A stretch of 8,430 nucleotides of DNA from Pseudomonadota bacterium (GTDB taxonomy: Bacteria; Pseudomonadota; Alphaproteobacteria; Rhizobiales; Xanthobacteraceae): NCBI GenBank assembly GCA_023390695.1, contig JAEWCJ010000004.1:1-8430 (forward strand). The letters are read 5' to 3'. Made by a program: the position numbers and the translations under genes. Below the pieces are notes generated by a model, which saw only the letters and a program-made list of their open reading frames with translations, was not told where the DNA came from and did no database searches. Shown here in pieces: positions 1 to 6,160 of the stretch. Numbering within the stretch: position 1 is the stretch's first letter; every line of letters begins with the position of its first letter.

Positions 1-1189
1 ACGCGTTGGTGCCGCCAAAGCCGAAGGAGTTCGACAGGACGCTTCCCAACACGACGTTGTCCTTGCGTTCACGCACGATCGGCATGTCGGCGAATGCGGG
101 ATCGAGATTCTTGATGTTCGCGCTCTCGCAGATGAAGCCGTTCTTCATCATCAGCAGCGAATAGATGGCTTCCTGCACACCGGCCGCACCGAGCGAATGC
201 CCGGTCAGCGATTTCGTCGCCGAGATCGGCGGACATTTCGCGCCGAAGACCTCGCGGATCGCCTCGATTTCCTTCTGGTCGCCGACCGGCGTCGCCGTGG
301 CGTGCGGATTGATATAGTCGACCGGCACTTTCACATTCTGCAGCGCCATGCGCATGCAGCGCACGGCGCCTTCGCCCGACGGCGCGACCATGTCGTGGCC
401 GTCCGACGTCGCGCCGTAGCCTGCGACTTCGGCATAGATTTTCGCGCCACGCGCCTTGGCATGTTCGAGCTCTTCGAGCACCAGCACGCCGGCGCCGCCG
501 GCGATGACAAAGCCGTCGCGATCGACGTCATAGGCGCGCGAGGCGCTTTCCGGTGTGTCGTTGAACTTCGAGGACATCGCCCCCATGGCGTCGAACAGAA
601 CCGACAGGGTCCAGTCCAGTTCCTCGCAGCCGCCGGCGAAGATCACGTCCTGCTTGCCCCATTGAATCATTTCGGCGGCATTGCCGATGCAATGATTGGA
701 CGTGGCGCAGGCCGATGAGATTGAATAATTCACGCCCCTGATCTTGAACCAGGTGGCGAGCGTCGCCGAGGCGGTCGACGACATGGCCTTCGGCACGGCA
801 AACGGGCCGACCCGCTTCGGACCCTTGTCGCGGGTGACGTCTGCGGCTTCGACGATCGCGCGGGCGGAAGGTCCGCCGGAGCCCATGATGATGCCGGTGC
901 GATCGTTCGAGATGTCGCGCTCTTCCAGTCCGGAATCGCTGATCGCCTGATCCATCGCCACGTGGTTCCAGGCGGTGCCGCCGCCATGAAACCGCATCGC
1001 ACGGCGATCGACGGCCTCGCTCGCATCCAAAGTGGGGGCGCCATGCACCTGGCAGCGGAAGCCAAGCTCGGCATATTTCTCCGCGCGCACAATGCCGGAT
1101 TTGGCCTCGCGCAGACTTGCCAGTACTTCCTGTGTGTTATTGCCGATCGATGAGACAATGCCCATCCCGGTCACCACAACCCGTCTCAT
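1..1189 (-). CDS. fabB: Beta-ketoacyl-ACP synthase I FabB (3' end off window)
   Basis: FabB is the cytosolic condensing enzyme of type II fatty acid synthesis. It elongates the cis-3-decenoyl-ACP made by FabA and so commits carbon to unsaturated fatty acids. Reading down from the ATG at 1189-1187, 396 residues are visible, against about 405 in the family, so only about ten C-terminal residues are missing at the left edge. The protein opens with [15 protein letters not shown]. The nucleophile is Cys161 in SSACATS. The two active-site histidines are His296 in NPHATATP and His331 in TGHSLGAAG, with Lys326 before the second. The C-terminal [11 protein letters not shown] signature reaches the edge. 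His296 lies in HATATP where E. coli has HGTSTP; the histidine itself is kept. A GAGG ribosome-binding site (GATGAGGCAAGC) precedes the start. The gene begins 34 bases after fabA ends, on the same strand, so the two are probably one operon; fabI often follows in relatives but would lie outside the window. Function is near certain from the motifs and the fabA neighbour. Confidence 0.96.
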   Translation of the reverse strand, partial: MRRVVVTGMGIVSSIGNNTQEVLASLREAKSGIVRAEKYAELGFRCQVHGAPTLDASEAVDRRAMRFHGGGTAWNHVAMDQAISDSGLEERDISNDRTGIIMGSGGPSARAIVEAADVTRDKGPKRVGPFAVPKAMSSTASATLATWFKIRGVNYSISSACATSNHCIGNAAEMIQWGKQDVIFAGGCEELDWTLSVLFDAMGAMSSKFNDTPESASRAYDVDRDGFVIAGGAGVLVLEELEHAKARGAKIYAEVAGYGATSDGHDMVAPSGEGAVRCMRMALQNVKVPVDYINPHATATPVGDQKEIEAIREVFGAKCPPISATKSLTGHSLGAAGVQEAIYSLLMMKNGFICESANIKNLDPAFADMPIVRERKDNVVLGSVLSNSFGFGGTNA

Positions 1190-1223
1190 GCTTGCCTCAT
1201 CCGCCCCGTTGCACCCGATCTGC

Positions 1224-1751
1224 TCAGGAGGCCGGTGCCATCGGCGCATCCTGCTTGAACAGGCCGACCTTCAGGTCGCTCGCGCGATAGATAACGTTTC
1301 CGTCTGCCGACAACCAGCCGTCGGCGATGCCGAGCACAAGCTTCGAGCGCATGATGCGCTTGATCTCGAGCCCGTAGACGACCTTCTTCATGTCCGGCAG
1401 GACCTGGCCGGAAAACTTCAATTCGCCGAGCCCGAGCGCGCGGCCATTGCCGGACGAGCCGAGCCAGCCCAGGAAGAAACCGACCAGCTGCCAGAGCGCA
1501 TCGAGCCCGAGGCAGCCCGGCATCACCGGGTCACCCTTGAAGTGGCAGGGGAAGAACCAGAGGTCCGGCCGGATATCCAACTCGGCACGGACCAGCCCCT
1601 TGCCATATTCGCCGCCGACGTCGGAAATTTCCGTGATGCGGTCGAACATCAGCATGGGCGGCAGCGGCAGTTGCGGACCGCCCGCGAACAGCTCCCCGCG
1701 TCCGCAGGCCAGAAGGTCCTCGAAATCGTATGTGCTGCGCCGACTCTGCAT
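1224..1751 (-). CDS. fabA: 3-hydroxydecanoyl-ACP dehydratase/isomerase FabA
   Basis: FabA dehydrates 3-hydroxydecanoyl-ACP and isomerises trans-2- to cis-3-decenoyl-ACP, the branch point to unsaturated fatty acids in the cytosol. The product has 175 residues (E. coli FabA has 172). The catalytic pair is His70 in [11 protein letters not shown] and Asp84 in [14 protein letters not shown], at the same numbering as in E. coli. The run [17 protein letters not shown] distinguishes FabA from FabZ. The start is the ATG at 1751-1749: it gives the conserved beginning [14 protein letters not shown] and has AAGGAC seven bases upstream. The frame is open for another 100 codons upstream, but that extension has no resemblance to the family and crosses into irr. 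fabB follows after 34 bases. irr is divergent on the other side. The only promoter candidate I see upstream is a weak TATGTT box (see the intergenic entry). Confidence 0.97.
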   Translation of the reverse strand: MQSRRSTYDFEDLLACGRGELFAGGPQLPLPPMLMFDRITEISDVGGEYGKGLVRAELDIRPDLWFFPCHFKGDPVMPGCLGLDALWQLVGFFLGWLGSSGNGRALGLGELKFSGQVLPDMKKVVYGLEIKRIMRSKLVLGIADGWLSADGNVIYRASDLKVGLFKQDAPMAPAS

Positions 1752-1949
1752 TACCGTCCTTTTTGGAGATTGCGGCCCCCTCGGCCAAGTCGTGAATTCC
1801 CTAACATAGGCTCCCCCGAGGGCAAAGCTGACCTTTGCGGGCACGGGAGACCAAAATGCGAAGCAGTTGCAAAAAGGGGCGGTTCGCGTATATAATTTCA
1901 CATGCAACAAATCCCCGGCCTTGAACCGGGCCAATTTGAGCAAGGAACC
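1752..1949. promoter_or_regulatory. Divergent fabA / irr intergenic region
   Basis: These 198 bases separate the divergent fabA and irr starts and must carry both promoters. The irr promoter is listed separately. For fabA, the minus strand reads TATGTTAG about 55 bases before the start, a possible -10 box, but I find no good -35 at 16-18 bases from it, so this is only a guess. A short inverted repeat, CCCGG (1913-1917) with CCGGG (1926-1930), lies in the irr leader. I see no clear iron control element of the TTTAGAA-N3-TTCTAAA kind. Confidence 0.6.
1867..1896 (+). promoter_or_regulatory. Sigma70-like promoter of irr
   Basis: TTGCAA (1867-1872) and a perfect TATAAT (1891-1896) are 18 bases apart, close to the housekeeping sigma consensus and unusually AT-rich for this GC-rich window. 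Transcription would begin near 1902-1904. That falls on or just after the first in-frame ATG at 1902, which argues that translation of irr starts at 1950 instead, leaving a leader of about 45 bases. This is a motif call by eye; no start site is known. Confidence 0.65.
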
Positions 1950-2459
1950 ATGACTCAGCAGCGTACTGTTGTTTTTTCCACCCCCATCGAGCCTGCGGCA
2001 GGCCTGCGCATGAGTGAGCGCAAGACCGACCTGAACGGTTGCCCGTGGCACGACGTGAAATCGATGCTGCGCGATGTCGGGCTACGCCCGACCCGTCAGC
2101 GCATGTCGCTGGGCTGGATCCTGTTCGCCAAGGGCGACCGGCACGTGACGGCCGAAATGCTGTATGAGGAAGCGACCAAGGCCAAGGTGCCGGTGTCGCT
2201 GGCCACGGTTTACAACACCCTGCACCAGTTCACCGATGTCGGGCTGCTGCGCCAGGTCGCGGTCGATGGATCGAAGACCTATTTCGACACCAACGTCTCG
2301 GACCATCACCACTTCTTCGTCGAAGGCGACAACGAGCTGGTCGACATCGCCGGCCCGGAAGTGGTGGTCGACAAGACGCCGATCGCGCCAGACGGCTATG
2401 AGGTTGCGCGCGTCGACGTGGTCGTGCGGCTGCGCAAGGTCGGACCGCAGTCCCGCTGA
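1950..2459 (+). CDS. irr: Iron response regulator Irr (Fur family, heme regulatory motif)
   Basis: Irr is the cytosolic Fur-family regulator that in rhizobia acts mainly under iron limitation and is inactivated or degraded when heme is available; it tunes heme synthesis and iron uptake or storage. The product has 169 residues. Residues 30-34 read GCPWH, the Cys-Pro heme regulatory motif of Bradyrhizobium Irr. Residues 119-121 are HHH (SDHHHFF), matching the second heme/metal site. The winged-helix part includes GLRPTRQRM (about 44-52) and SLATVYNTL (83-91). Cys31 is the only cysteine, so the CxxC structural zinc pairs of many Fur proteins are absent, as expected for Irr. An in-frame ATG at 1902 would add 16 residues, but it sits at the predicted transcription start. 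The ATG at 1950 has AAGGAA six bases ahead and is preferred. A third ATG at 2010 would still keep the heme motif. The gene is divergent from fabA and is followed by a terminator. Confidence 0.95.
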   Translation: MTQQRTVVFSTPIEPAAGLRMSERKTDLNGCPWHDVKSMLRDVGLRPTRQRMSLGWILFAKGDRHVTAEMLYEEATKAKVPVSLATVYNTLHQFTDVGLLRQVAVDGSKTYFDTNVSDHHHFFVEGDNELVDIAGPEVVVDKTPIAPDGYEVARVDVVVRLRKVGPQSR

Positions 2460-2490
2460 GTCTTTCTGCTGGGTTTTTGGATTATCGCGG

Positions 2491-2520
2491 CTGAGCCGAA
2501 TTCGGCTCAGTCGATTTTTT
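2491..2520 (+). terminator. Rho-independent terminator after irr
   Basis: CTGAGCCGAATTCGGCTCAG (2491-2510) is a perfect 20-base palindrome, followed by TCGATTTTTT, that is, six T residues at 2515-2520. This fits an intrinsic terminator reading out of irr, 31 bases after its stop. The stop codon of the convergent SH3 gene (2507-2509) lies inside the right arm. On the minus strand the palindrome is not followed by a T run, so termination is best supported in the irr direction only. Confidence 0.85.
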
Positions 2521-3058
2521 CGTTCGGATAGACGCCCCACAGGCGTTCCTGCGGAATCCAGCCCTCGAAGCCGTCCCCCGAAATCCGGCACCAGGCACCG
2601 TTGCAACGGCGCACCGAGGCGACCACGCCCGATTGCAGCTTGGCGGTCACCGAACCGGTGGTTTCCGGGCTGGCGCTCAGCGGCACCAGTTCGTCCTTGC
2701 TGCGCAGGACCCCCACCGCCGTGCGGCGGCCGGACAGCAGCGAGTGATAGACCCAGCCTTCGGCGCCTTCCCAGTCGCGGATGCGGCGCCAGTTCTCGAA
2801 CTCGGCGGTGATTTCGACCGGCAGCCCGGAGCGGGTGAACACCCAGGCCACGTCGTGGTCCTTGGTGGGGCCGGCGCGCACATTCACGCGGTCGGATTTG
2901 AGGCTGACATAGCGCGGCACCGGCAGGCCGCTGGCGGTGCCGACCTCGCTGGCGGCCAGCGCCGGCAGCGCCCCCACGAGCAATGCCCCTGCCACCAAAG
3001 CCGCAACGAGGAAGCGCTGAATTCGGGTGTTTTGGGTTGATATGGCCATGTCGAACAT
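2507..3058 (-). CDS. Secreted bacterial SH3-domain protein
   Basis: This is a probable periplasmic or cell-envelope protein of the bacterial SH3 type, whose members usually bind peptidoglycan or peptide ligands; no enzyme domain is visible. The product has 183 residues. A signal peptide covers about residues 1-36: basic TRIQR, then the hydrophobic stretch FLVAALVAGALLVGALP, with likely cleavage after ALPALAA. Two SH3-like repeats follow. The first is at about 50-107 (YVSLKSDRVNVRAGP to GWVYHSLL). The second is at about 113-172 and ends in WCRISGDGFEGWIPQERLWG. VNVRAGP and GWI/GWV are the usual SH3_3 signatures. Cys152 and Cys157 could form a disulfide. The start is uncertain: ATG at 3058, ATG at 3049 and TTG at 3091 are all in frame, and none has a clear ribosome-binding site. 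The signal peptide works from either ATG. The gene is convergent with irr and divergent from the dehydrogenase, so it is probably monocistronic. Confidence 0.88.
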   Translation of the reverse strand: MFDMAISTQNTRIQRFLVAALVAGALLVGALPALAASEVGTASGLPVPRYVSLKSDRVNVRAGPTKDHDVAWVFTRSGLPVEITAEFENWRRIRDWEGAEGWVYHSLLSGRRTAVGVLRSKDELVPLSASPETTGSVTAKLQSGVVASVRRCNGAWCRISGDGFEGWIPQERLWGVYPNEKID

Positions 3059-3063
3059 GAAAT

Positions 3064-3088
3064 ATCGGCGCCGGAACCGAGCGCCGAT
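3064..3088. repeat. 8-bp inverted repeat upstream of the SH3 gene
   Basis: ATCGGCGC (3064-3071) and GCGCCGAT (3081-3088) are perfect reverse complements separated by nine bases. They lie five bases upstream of the ATG chosen for the SH3 protein and inside the divergent region shared with the dehydrogenase. This could be an mRNA hairpin near the SH3 start or a dimer-binding operator. If translation really began at the TTG at 3091, the repeat would be coding and probably without meaning. Confidence 0.45.
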
Positions 3089-3170
3089 CAACCTGCGCAG
3101 TGTCGGTGAGCCGGGTTAAAGAGGACTGAACGGGCCTCGCCAGGCCAGTGTCGGGATGAGGCGTGACAGG

Positions 3171-4172
3171 ATGCCCAAAAGCCGGAAGCCCTTGGTCGTC
3201 GTGACGCGCAAGCTGCCCGACAGCGTCGAAACCCGCATGCGCGAATTGTTCGACACGTGGCTCAATCTCGACGACAAGCCGATGACGCAGGCGGAACTGG
3301 TGGCGGCGGTGAAAACCGCCGACGTGCTGGTGCCGACCGTCACCGACCGCATCGACGCCGCGGTGCTCGGCCAGAGCGGCGAGAATCTCAAGCTGATCGC
3401 CAATTTCGGCAACGGCGTCGACAATATCGACGTCACCACCGCGCTCCAGCGCGGCATCACGGTGACCAACACGCCGGGCGTGCTCACCGAAGACACCGCC
3501 GACATGACCATGGCGCTGATTCTCGCCGTGCCGCGCCGGCTCGCCGAAGGCGCGCAAATTCTCACCGGCGAACACGAATGGAGCGGCTGGTCGCCGACCT
3601 GGATGCTCGGCCACCGCATCTGGGGCAAACGGCTCGGCATCGTCGGCATGGGCCGCATCGGCCAGGCGGTGGCGCGCCGCGCCCGCGCCTTCGGCCTGCA
3701 GATCCACTATCACAACCGCCGCCGCGTCGCGCCCAAGATCGAAGAGGAATTGAGCGCCACCTATTGGGAAAGCCTCGACCAGATGCTGGCGCGCGTCGAC
3801 ATCGTGTCGGTGAATTGCCCGCACACGCCGGCCACCTATCACCTGCTGTCGGCGCGGCGGCTGCAGCTCCTGCGGCCGAACGCCTATATCGTCAACACCG
3901 CGCGCGGCGAGGTGATCGACGAGAGCGCGCTGATCCGGCTGATCGATGCCGGCAAGATCGCCGGCGCCGGCCTCGACGTGTTCGAACACGAGCCGGCGCT
4001 CAATCCGCGGCTGGCCAAGCTCGCCCGCGAAGGCAAGGTGGTGCTGCTGCCGCATATGGGTTCGGCGACGGTCGAGGGCCGCGTCGACATGGGCGAGAAG
4101 GTCATCATCAACATCAAGACCTTCATGGACGGACACAAGCCCCCGGACCGGGTCCTTCCCTCCATGCTGTGA
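3171..4172 (+). CDS. D-2-hydroxyacid dehydrogenase (glyoxylate/hydroxypyruvate reductase type)
   Basis: This is a cytosolic NAD(P)H-dependent dehydrogenase of the D-isomer-specific 2-hydroxyacid family, probably reducing glyoxylate or hydroxypyruvate to glycolate or D-glycerate. The product has 333 residues, normal for the family. The N-terminal half of the substrate domain leads to NFGNGVDNIDV (78-88). The Rossmann motif is GMGRIG (159-164). The expected triad is Arg245 (NTARGEVID), Glu274 (FEHEP) and His295 (LLPHMGSAT). The second Rossmann strand ends HYHNRR (179-184) with no acidic residue, which points to NADPH over NADH; that is inference. The ATG at 3171 is preferred because GAGG lies nine bases before it; another ATG at 3156 would add five residues and has no better site. 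The gene is divergent from the SH3 gene and convergent with the run ending at 4194, with 21 bases between. I see no terminator in that gap. The exact substrate cannot be read from sequence. Confidence 0.93.
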   Translation: MPKSRKPLVVVTRKLPDSVETRMRELFDTWLNLDDKPMTQAELVAAVKTADVLVPTVTDRIDAAVLGQSGENLKLIANFGNGVDNIDVTTALQRGITVTNTPGVLTEDTADMTMALILAVPRRLAEGAQILTGEHEWSGWSPTWMLGHRIWGKRLGIVGMGRIGQAVARRARAFGLQIHYHNRRRVAPKIEEELSATYWESLDQMLARVDIVSVNCPHTPATYHLLSARRLQLLRPNAYIVNTARGEVIDESALIRLIDAGKIAGAGLDVFEHEPALNPRLAKLAREGKVVLLPHMGSATVEGRVDMGEKVIINIKTFMDGHKPPDRVLPSML

Positions 4173-4193
4173 GCAGGAGCCGGCCCGCCCCGC

Positions 4194-4472
4194 TCAGAAA
4201 AAGCGCACCGGCGCGCCGGCCAGCGTCGGGATCGACACCATCAGCAGAATGCCGATCACAAAGCCGAGCAGCCGCGCCGGCATGCCGATCATCGTCCCCG
4301 GCGCGTTTCGTCCGTAGAGATAGGAGCCGCCGTCGAACACGGCGACCGCGATCAGAATCCAGAAATACGGCTTGATCCAGAAATTCTGCACCTGCGGCGC
4401 CGCCACCAACAGCGCGCCGAGCGCGATGCCGGCCAGCGCCATGTAGCCAAAAAAGATTCTGTCGAGAATCAC
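4194..4472 (-). CDS. Small three-helix membrane protein, translationally coupled to moeB
   Basis: I do not recognise a named family. The product has 92 residues and is mostly hydrophobic, with three likely membrane helices at about 6-25 (IFFGYMALAGIALGALLVAA), 35-53 (PYFWILIAVAVFDGGSYLY) and 66-85 (ARLLGFVIGILLMVSIPTLA). No catalytic or metal motif is visible. The start is GTG at 4472-4470, which overlaps the moeB stop as GTGA. A GGGGG run six bases upstream can serve as ribosome-binding site. An ORF reading open from ATG 4571 would give a 125-residue product, but its first 33 residues are low-complexity and lie over moeB in another frame, so they are rejected. The four-base overlap implies coupling to moeB translation. 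Because it is last in the run it may be a passenger. A role in the cofactor pathway is not shown by anything in its sequence. Confidence 0.8.
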   Translation of the reverse strand: MILDRIFFGYMALAGIALGALLVAAPQVQNFWIKPYFWILIAVAVFDGGSYLYGRNAPGTMIGMPARLLGFVIGILLMVSIPTLAGAPVRFF

Positions 4473-5305
4473 GTCGCACCCCCCATTGGCCCCACTTGGT
4501 CCACTTGCCCCAGATCCGCCGCGCTCTTGATACGCGGCTGTTCCCCGTTCAGCGGATTGTCCCTGTCCCACCCATAGCGCAGCGTCTCGAAACGCATCGC
4601 CAGCGCATCGACCATCAGCAACCGCCCGACCAGTCCCTCGCCGAAGCCGACAATGGCACGCAGCACTTCCAGCGCCATCAAGGATCCGAGCACGCCGGGC
4701 AATGCGCCGAGAATGCCCGCTTCGGCGCAGGCCGGCACCGTTCCCGCCGGCGGCGGTTCCGGAAACAGGCAGCGATAGGTCGGATTGGGCGTGCCGTCCG
4801 CTGCACGCTCATGCGCGCGAATGGTGGTCAGCGTGGCGTCGAACACGCCGAGCGCCGCGGAGACCAGCGGCTTTTTGGCCAGGAAACAGGCATCGGAGGC
4901 GAGATAGCGCGTCGCGAAATTGTCAGAGCCGTCCGCGACCACATCGTAAGCCGAGACAAGCGGCATCGCATTCGCCGCGGTCAGCCGCGTCGCATGCGTT
5001 TCGACAGCCACATGCGGATTGAGCTTGCGGATCGCGGCGGTGGCGCTGTCGGTTTTCAGCATGCCGATATCCGGCGTCGCATGGATCACCTGCCGCTGCA
5101 GATTGGACAACGCAACGGTGTCGTCATCGATAATGCCGATGGTGCCGACGCCTGCCGCCGCCAGATACAGCAGCAGCGGCGCACCGAGGCCGCCGGCGCC
5201 GATCACCAGCACGCGCGCCGCCTTGAGCCTGGCCTGGCCGGGACCGCCGACATCGCGCAAGACGATGTGGCGGGCGTAGCGTTCGAGTTCGTCGGCGGTC
5301 AGCAT
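4469..5305 (-). CDS. moeB: MoeB/ThiF-family E1-like adenylyltransferase
   Basis: The protein probably adenylates the C-terminal Gly-Gly of a ubiquitin-like sulfur carrier, most likely MoaD of molybdopterin synthase, in the cytosol. It has 278 residues and no C-terminal rhodanese domain, so it is the short MoeB/ThiF/HesA form. After ELERYARHIVLRDVGGPGQ, the ATP-binding loop is GAGGLG (36-41). Asp60-62 and SNLQRQ (67-72, with catalytic Arg71) follow, then ADGSDNF (124-130, Asp128). YRCLFPEPPPAGTVPACAEAG (177-197) carries Cys193, the conserved crossover-loop cysteine. The zinc site of E. coli MoeB uses two CxxC pairs. Here only Cys179 of the first pair remains (TYRC), and the second pair is absent, the chain instead reading FETLRYGWDRDNPLNG. 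The last residues include the repeat-like GQVDQVGPM. The ATG at 5305 has AGGA about ten bases upstream. The gene starts 21 bases after the enoyl-CoA hydratase gene ends. A role with ThiS is possible, so the symbol is tentative. Confidence 0.88.
   Translation of the reverse strand: MLTADELERYARHIVLRDVGGPGQARLKAARVLVIGAGGLGAPLLLYLAAAGVGTIGIIDDDTVALSNLQRQVIHATPDIGMLKTDSATAAIRKLNPHVAVETHATRLTAANAMPLVSAYDVVADGSDNFATRYLASDACFLAKKPLVSAALGVFDATLTTIRAHERAADGTPNPTYRCLFPEPPPAGTVPACAEAGILGALPGVLGSLMALEVLRAIVGFGEGLVGRLLMVDALAMRFETLRYGWDRDNPLNGEQPRIKSAADLGQVDQVGPMGGAT
4484..4510. repeat. Three tandem imperfect 9-bp units at the end of moeB
   Basis: On the coding (minus) strand three adjacent 9-base units read GGGCAAGTG, GACCAAGTG and GGGCCAATG, encoding GQV, DQV and GPM in frame. 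They lie in the last 15 codons of moeB, just ahead of the GGGGG run and the GTG start of the membrane protein. The period of nine keeps the frame, which suggests small tandem duplication of a flexible tail. Any function is speculative. Confidence 0.6.
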
Positions 5306-5326
5306 GCGTCAGGATCCTGCAGGCCG

Positions 5327-6100
5327 TTATTTGTGCGTGAATTGCGCCGGCCGTTTCTCCACAAAGGCCGCCATGCCTTCCTTCTGGTCGGCGGTGGCGA
5401 ACAGCGAATGGAACAGGCGGCTCTCGAAACGGATGCCTTCCGACAGCGACGTCTCGAACGCGCGGTTGACCGCTTCCTTGCCCATCATCACCGCGGGCAG
5501 CGACATTGACGCGATTGTCTCGGCCGCCTTCATCGCCTCGTCCATCAGACCGGCAAGCGGCACCACGCGCGCCACGAGCCCGGCGCGTTCGGCTTCCGCC
5601 GCATCCATCATGCGGCCGGTCAGGATCAGGTCCATCGCCTTGGCCTTGCCGACCGCACGCGCCAGCCGCTGCGTGCCGCCGATACCGGGAATGACGCCGA
5701 GCTTGATTTCCGGCTGGCCGAATTTGGCGTTGTCGGCGGCGATGATGAAATCGCATTGCATCGCGAGTTCGCAGCCGCCGCCGAGCGCAAAGCCGGCGAC
5801 CGCGGCGATCACCGGCTTGCGCGCCCGCGCCGGGCGATCCCAGCTCGCCGCGAAGTCGCCGAGGAAGACATCCATGAACGACTTGTCGCTCATTTCCTTG
5901 ATATCGGCGCCGGCCGCGAAGGCCTTGTCGGAACCGGTGATGATCATGCAGCCGATGCCGCTATCCGCCTCGAAAGCCTCGATTGCTGCGCCGACTTCGC
6001 CGGCGAGCTTGGCATTGAGCGCGTTCAGCGCCTGCGGACGATTGAGACGGATCACGCCGACGCGGCCGCGTGTTTCGACCAGAATGGTTTCATAGGACAT
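5327..6100 (-). CDS. Enoyl-CoA hydratase (crotonase family)
   Basis: The product is a crotonase-fold enzyme that most likely hydrates trans-2-enoyl-CoA to 3-hydroxyacyl-CoA in beta-oxidation or a related CoA pathway, in the cytosol. It has 257 residues, the standard length for a single-domain hydratase. The first oxyanion region is [12 protein letters not shown] (59-70). The second oxyanion loop and first glutamate are in [12 protein letters not shown] (103-114, Glu111). The second glutamate is in [19 protein letters not shown] (128-146, Glu131). Both glutamates of the hydratase mechanism (Glu144 and Glu164 in the rat mitochondrial enzyme) are therefore present, which favours true hydratase over isomerase or hydrolase relatives. 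The ATG at 6100 has GGAG six bases upstream. It lies 60 bases after the alpha/beta hydrolase gene and 21 bases before moeB, all on the same strand, so co-transcription is likely. The 60-base gap holds only a small CGGG-CTAA-CCCG hairpin without a T run. Chain-length preference cannot be told. Confidence 0.93.
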   Translation of the reverse strand: MSYETILVETRGRVGVIRLNRPQALNALNAKLAGEVGAAIEAFEADSGIGCMIITGSDKAFAAGADIKEMSDKSFMDVFLGDFAASWDRPARARKPVIAAVAGFALGGGCELAMQCDFIIAADNAKFGQPEIKLGVIPGIGGTQRLARAVGKAKAMDLILTGRMMDAAEAERAGLVARVVPLAGLMDEAMKAAETIASMSLPAVMMGKEAVNRAFETSLSEGIRFESRLFHSLFATADQKEGMAAFVEKRPAQFTHK

Positions 6101-6160
6101 GAAGCGCTCCGTTGCGTTGCGGGCTAACCCGGTCTGTTCGGATAATGACGAAACACATGT

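Noticed and set aside
197..718. A 173-codon plus-strand frame inside fabB
   Set aside because: Antisense to the conserved FabB active-site region; the product is Arg-rich and has no family signature.
1032..1895. A 287-codon plus-strand frame over fabA
   Set aside because: Antisense to fabA, which carries His70 and Asp84 motifs; nothing recognisable in the plus-strand product.
1752..2051. N-terminal extension of fabA by 100 codons
   Set aside because: It would cross into the irr coding region and has no FabA similarity; the ATG at 1751 gives the family's length and start.
2082..4136. A 684-codon open frame on the minus strand crossing irr, the SH3 gene and the dehydrogenase
   Set aside because: It lies antisense or out of frame to three well-supported genes and its product is rich in Arg, His, Asp and Ala with no domain. 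GC-rich third positions leave such frames open by chance.
4208..4219. CCGGCGCGCCGG palindrome near the end of the membrane protein gene as a possible terminator
   Set aside because: It is inside coding sequence, has no T run on either strand, and such palindromes are expected in GC-rich DNA.
3257..4375. A 372-codon plus-strand frame overlapping the dehydrogenase
   Set aside because: It is the +2 frame of the dehydrogenase, Arg/Pro/Ala-rich and without motifs.
6120..6131. CGGG-CTAA-CCCG hairpin between the hydrolase and hydratase genes as a terminator
   Set aside because: The stem is only four base pairs and no T run follows on the minus strand, so it does not split the gene run.
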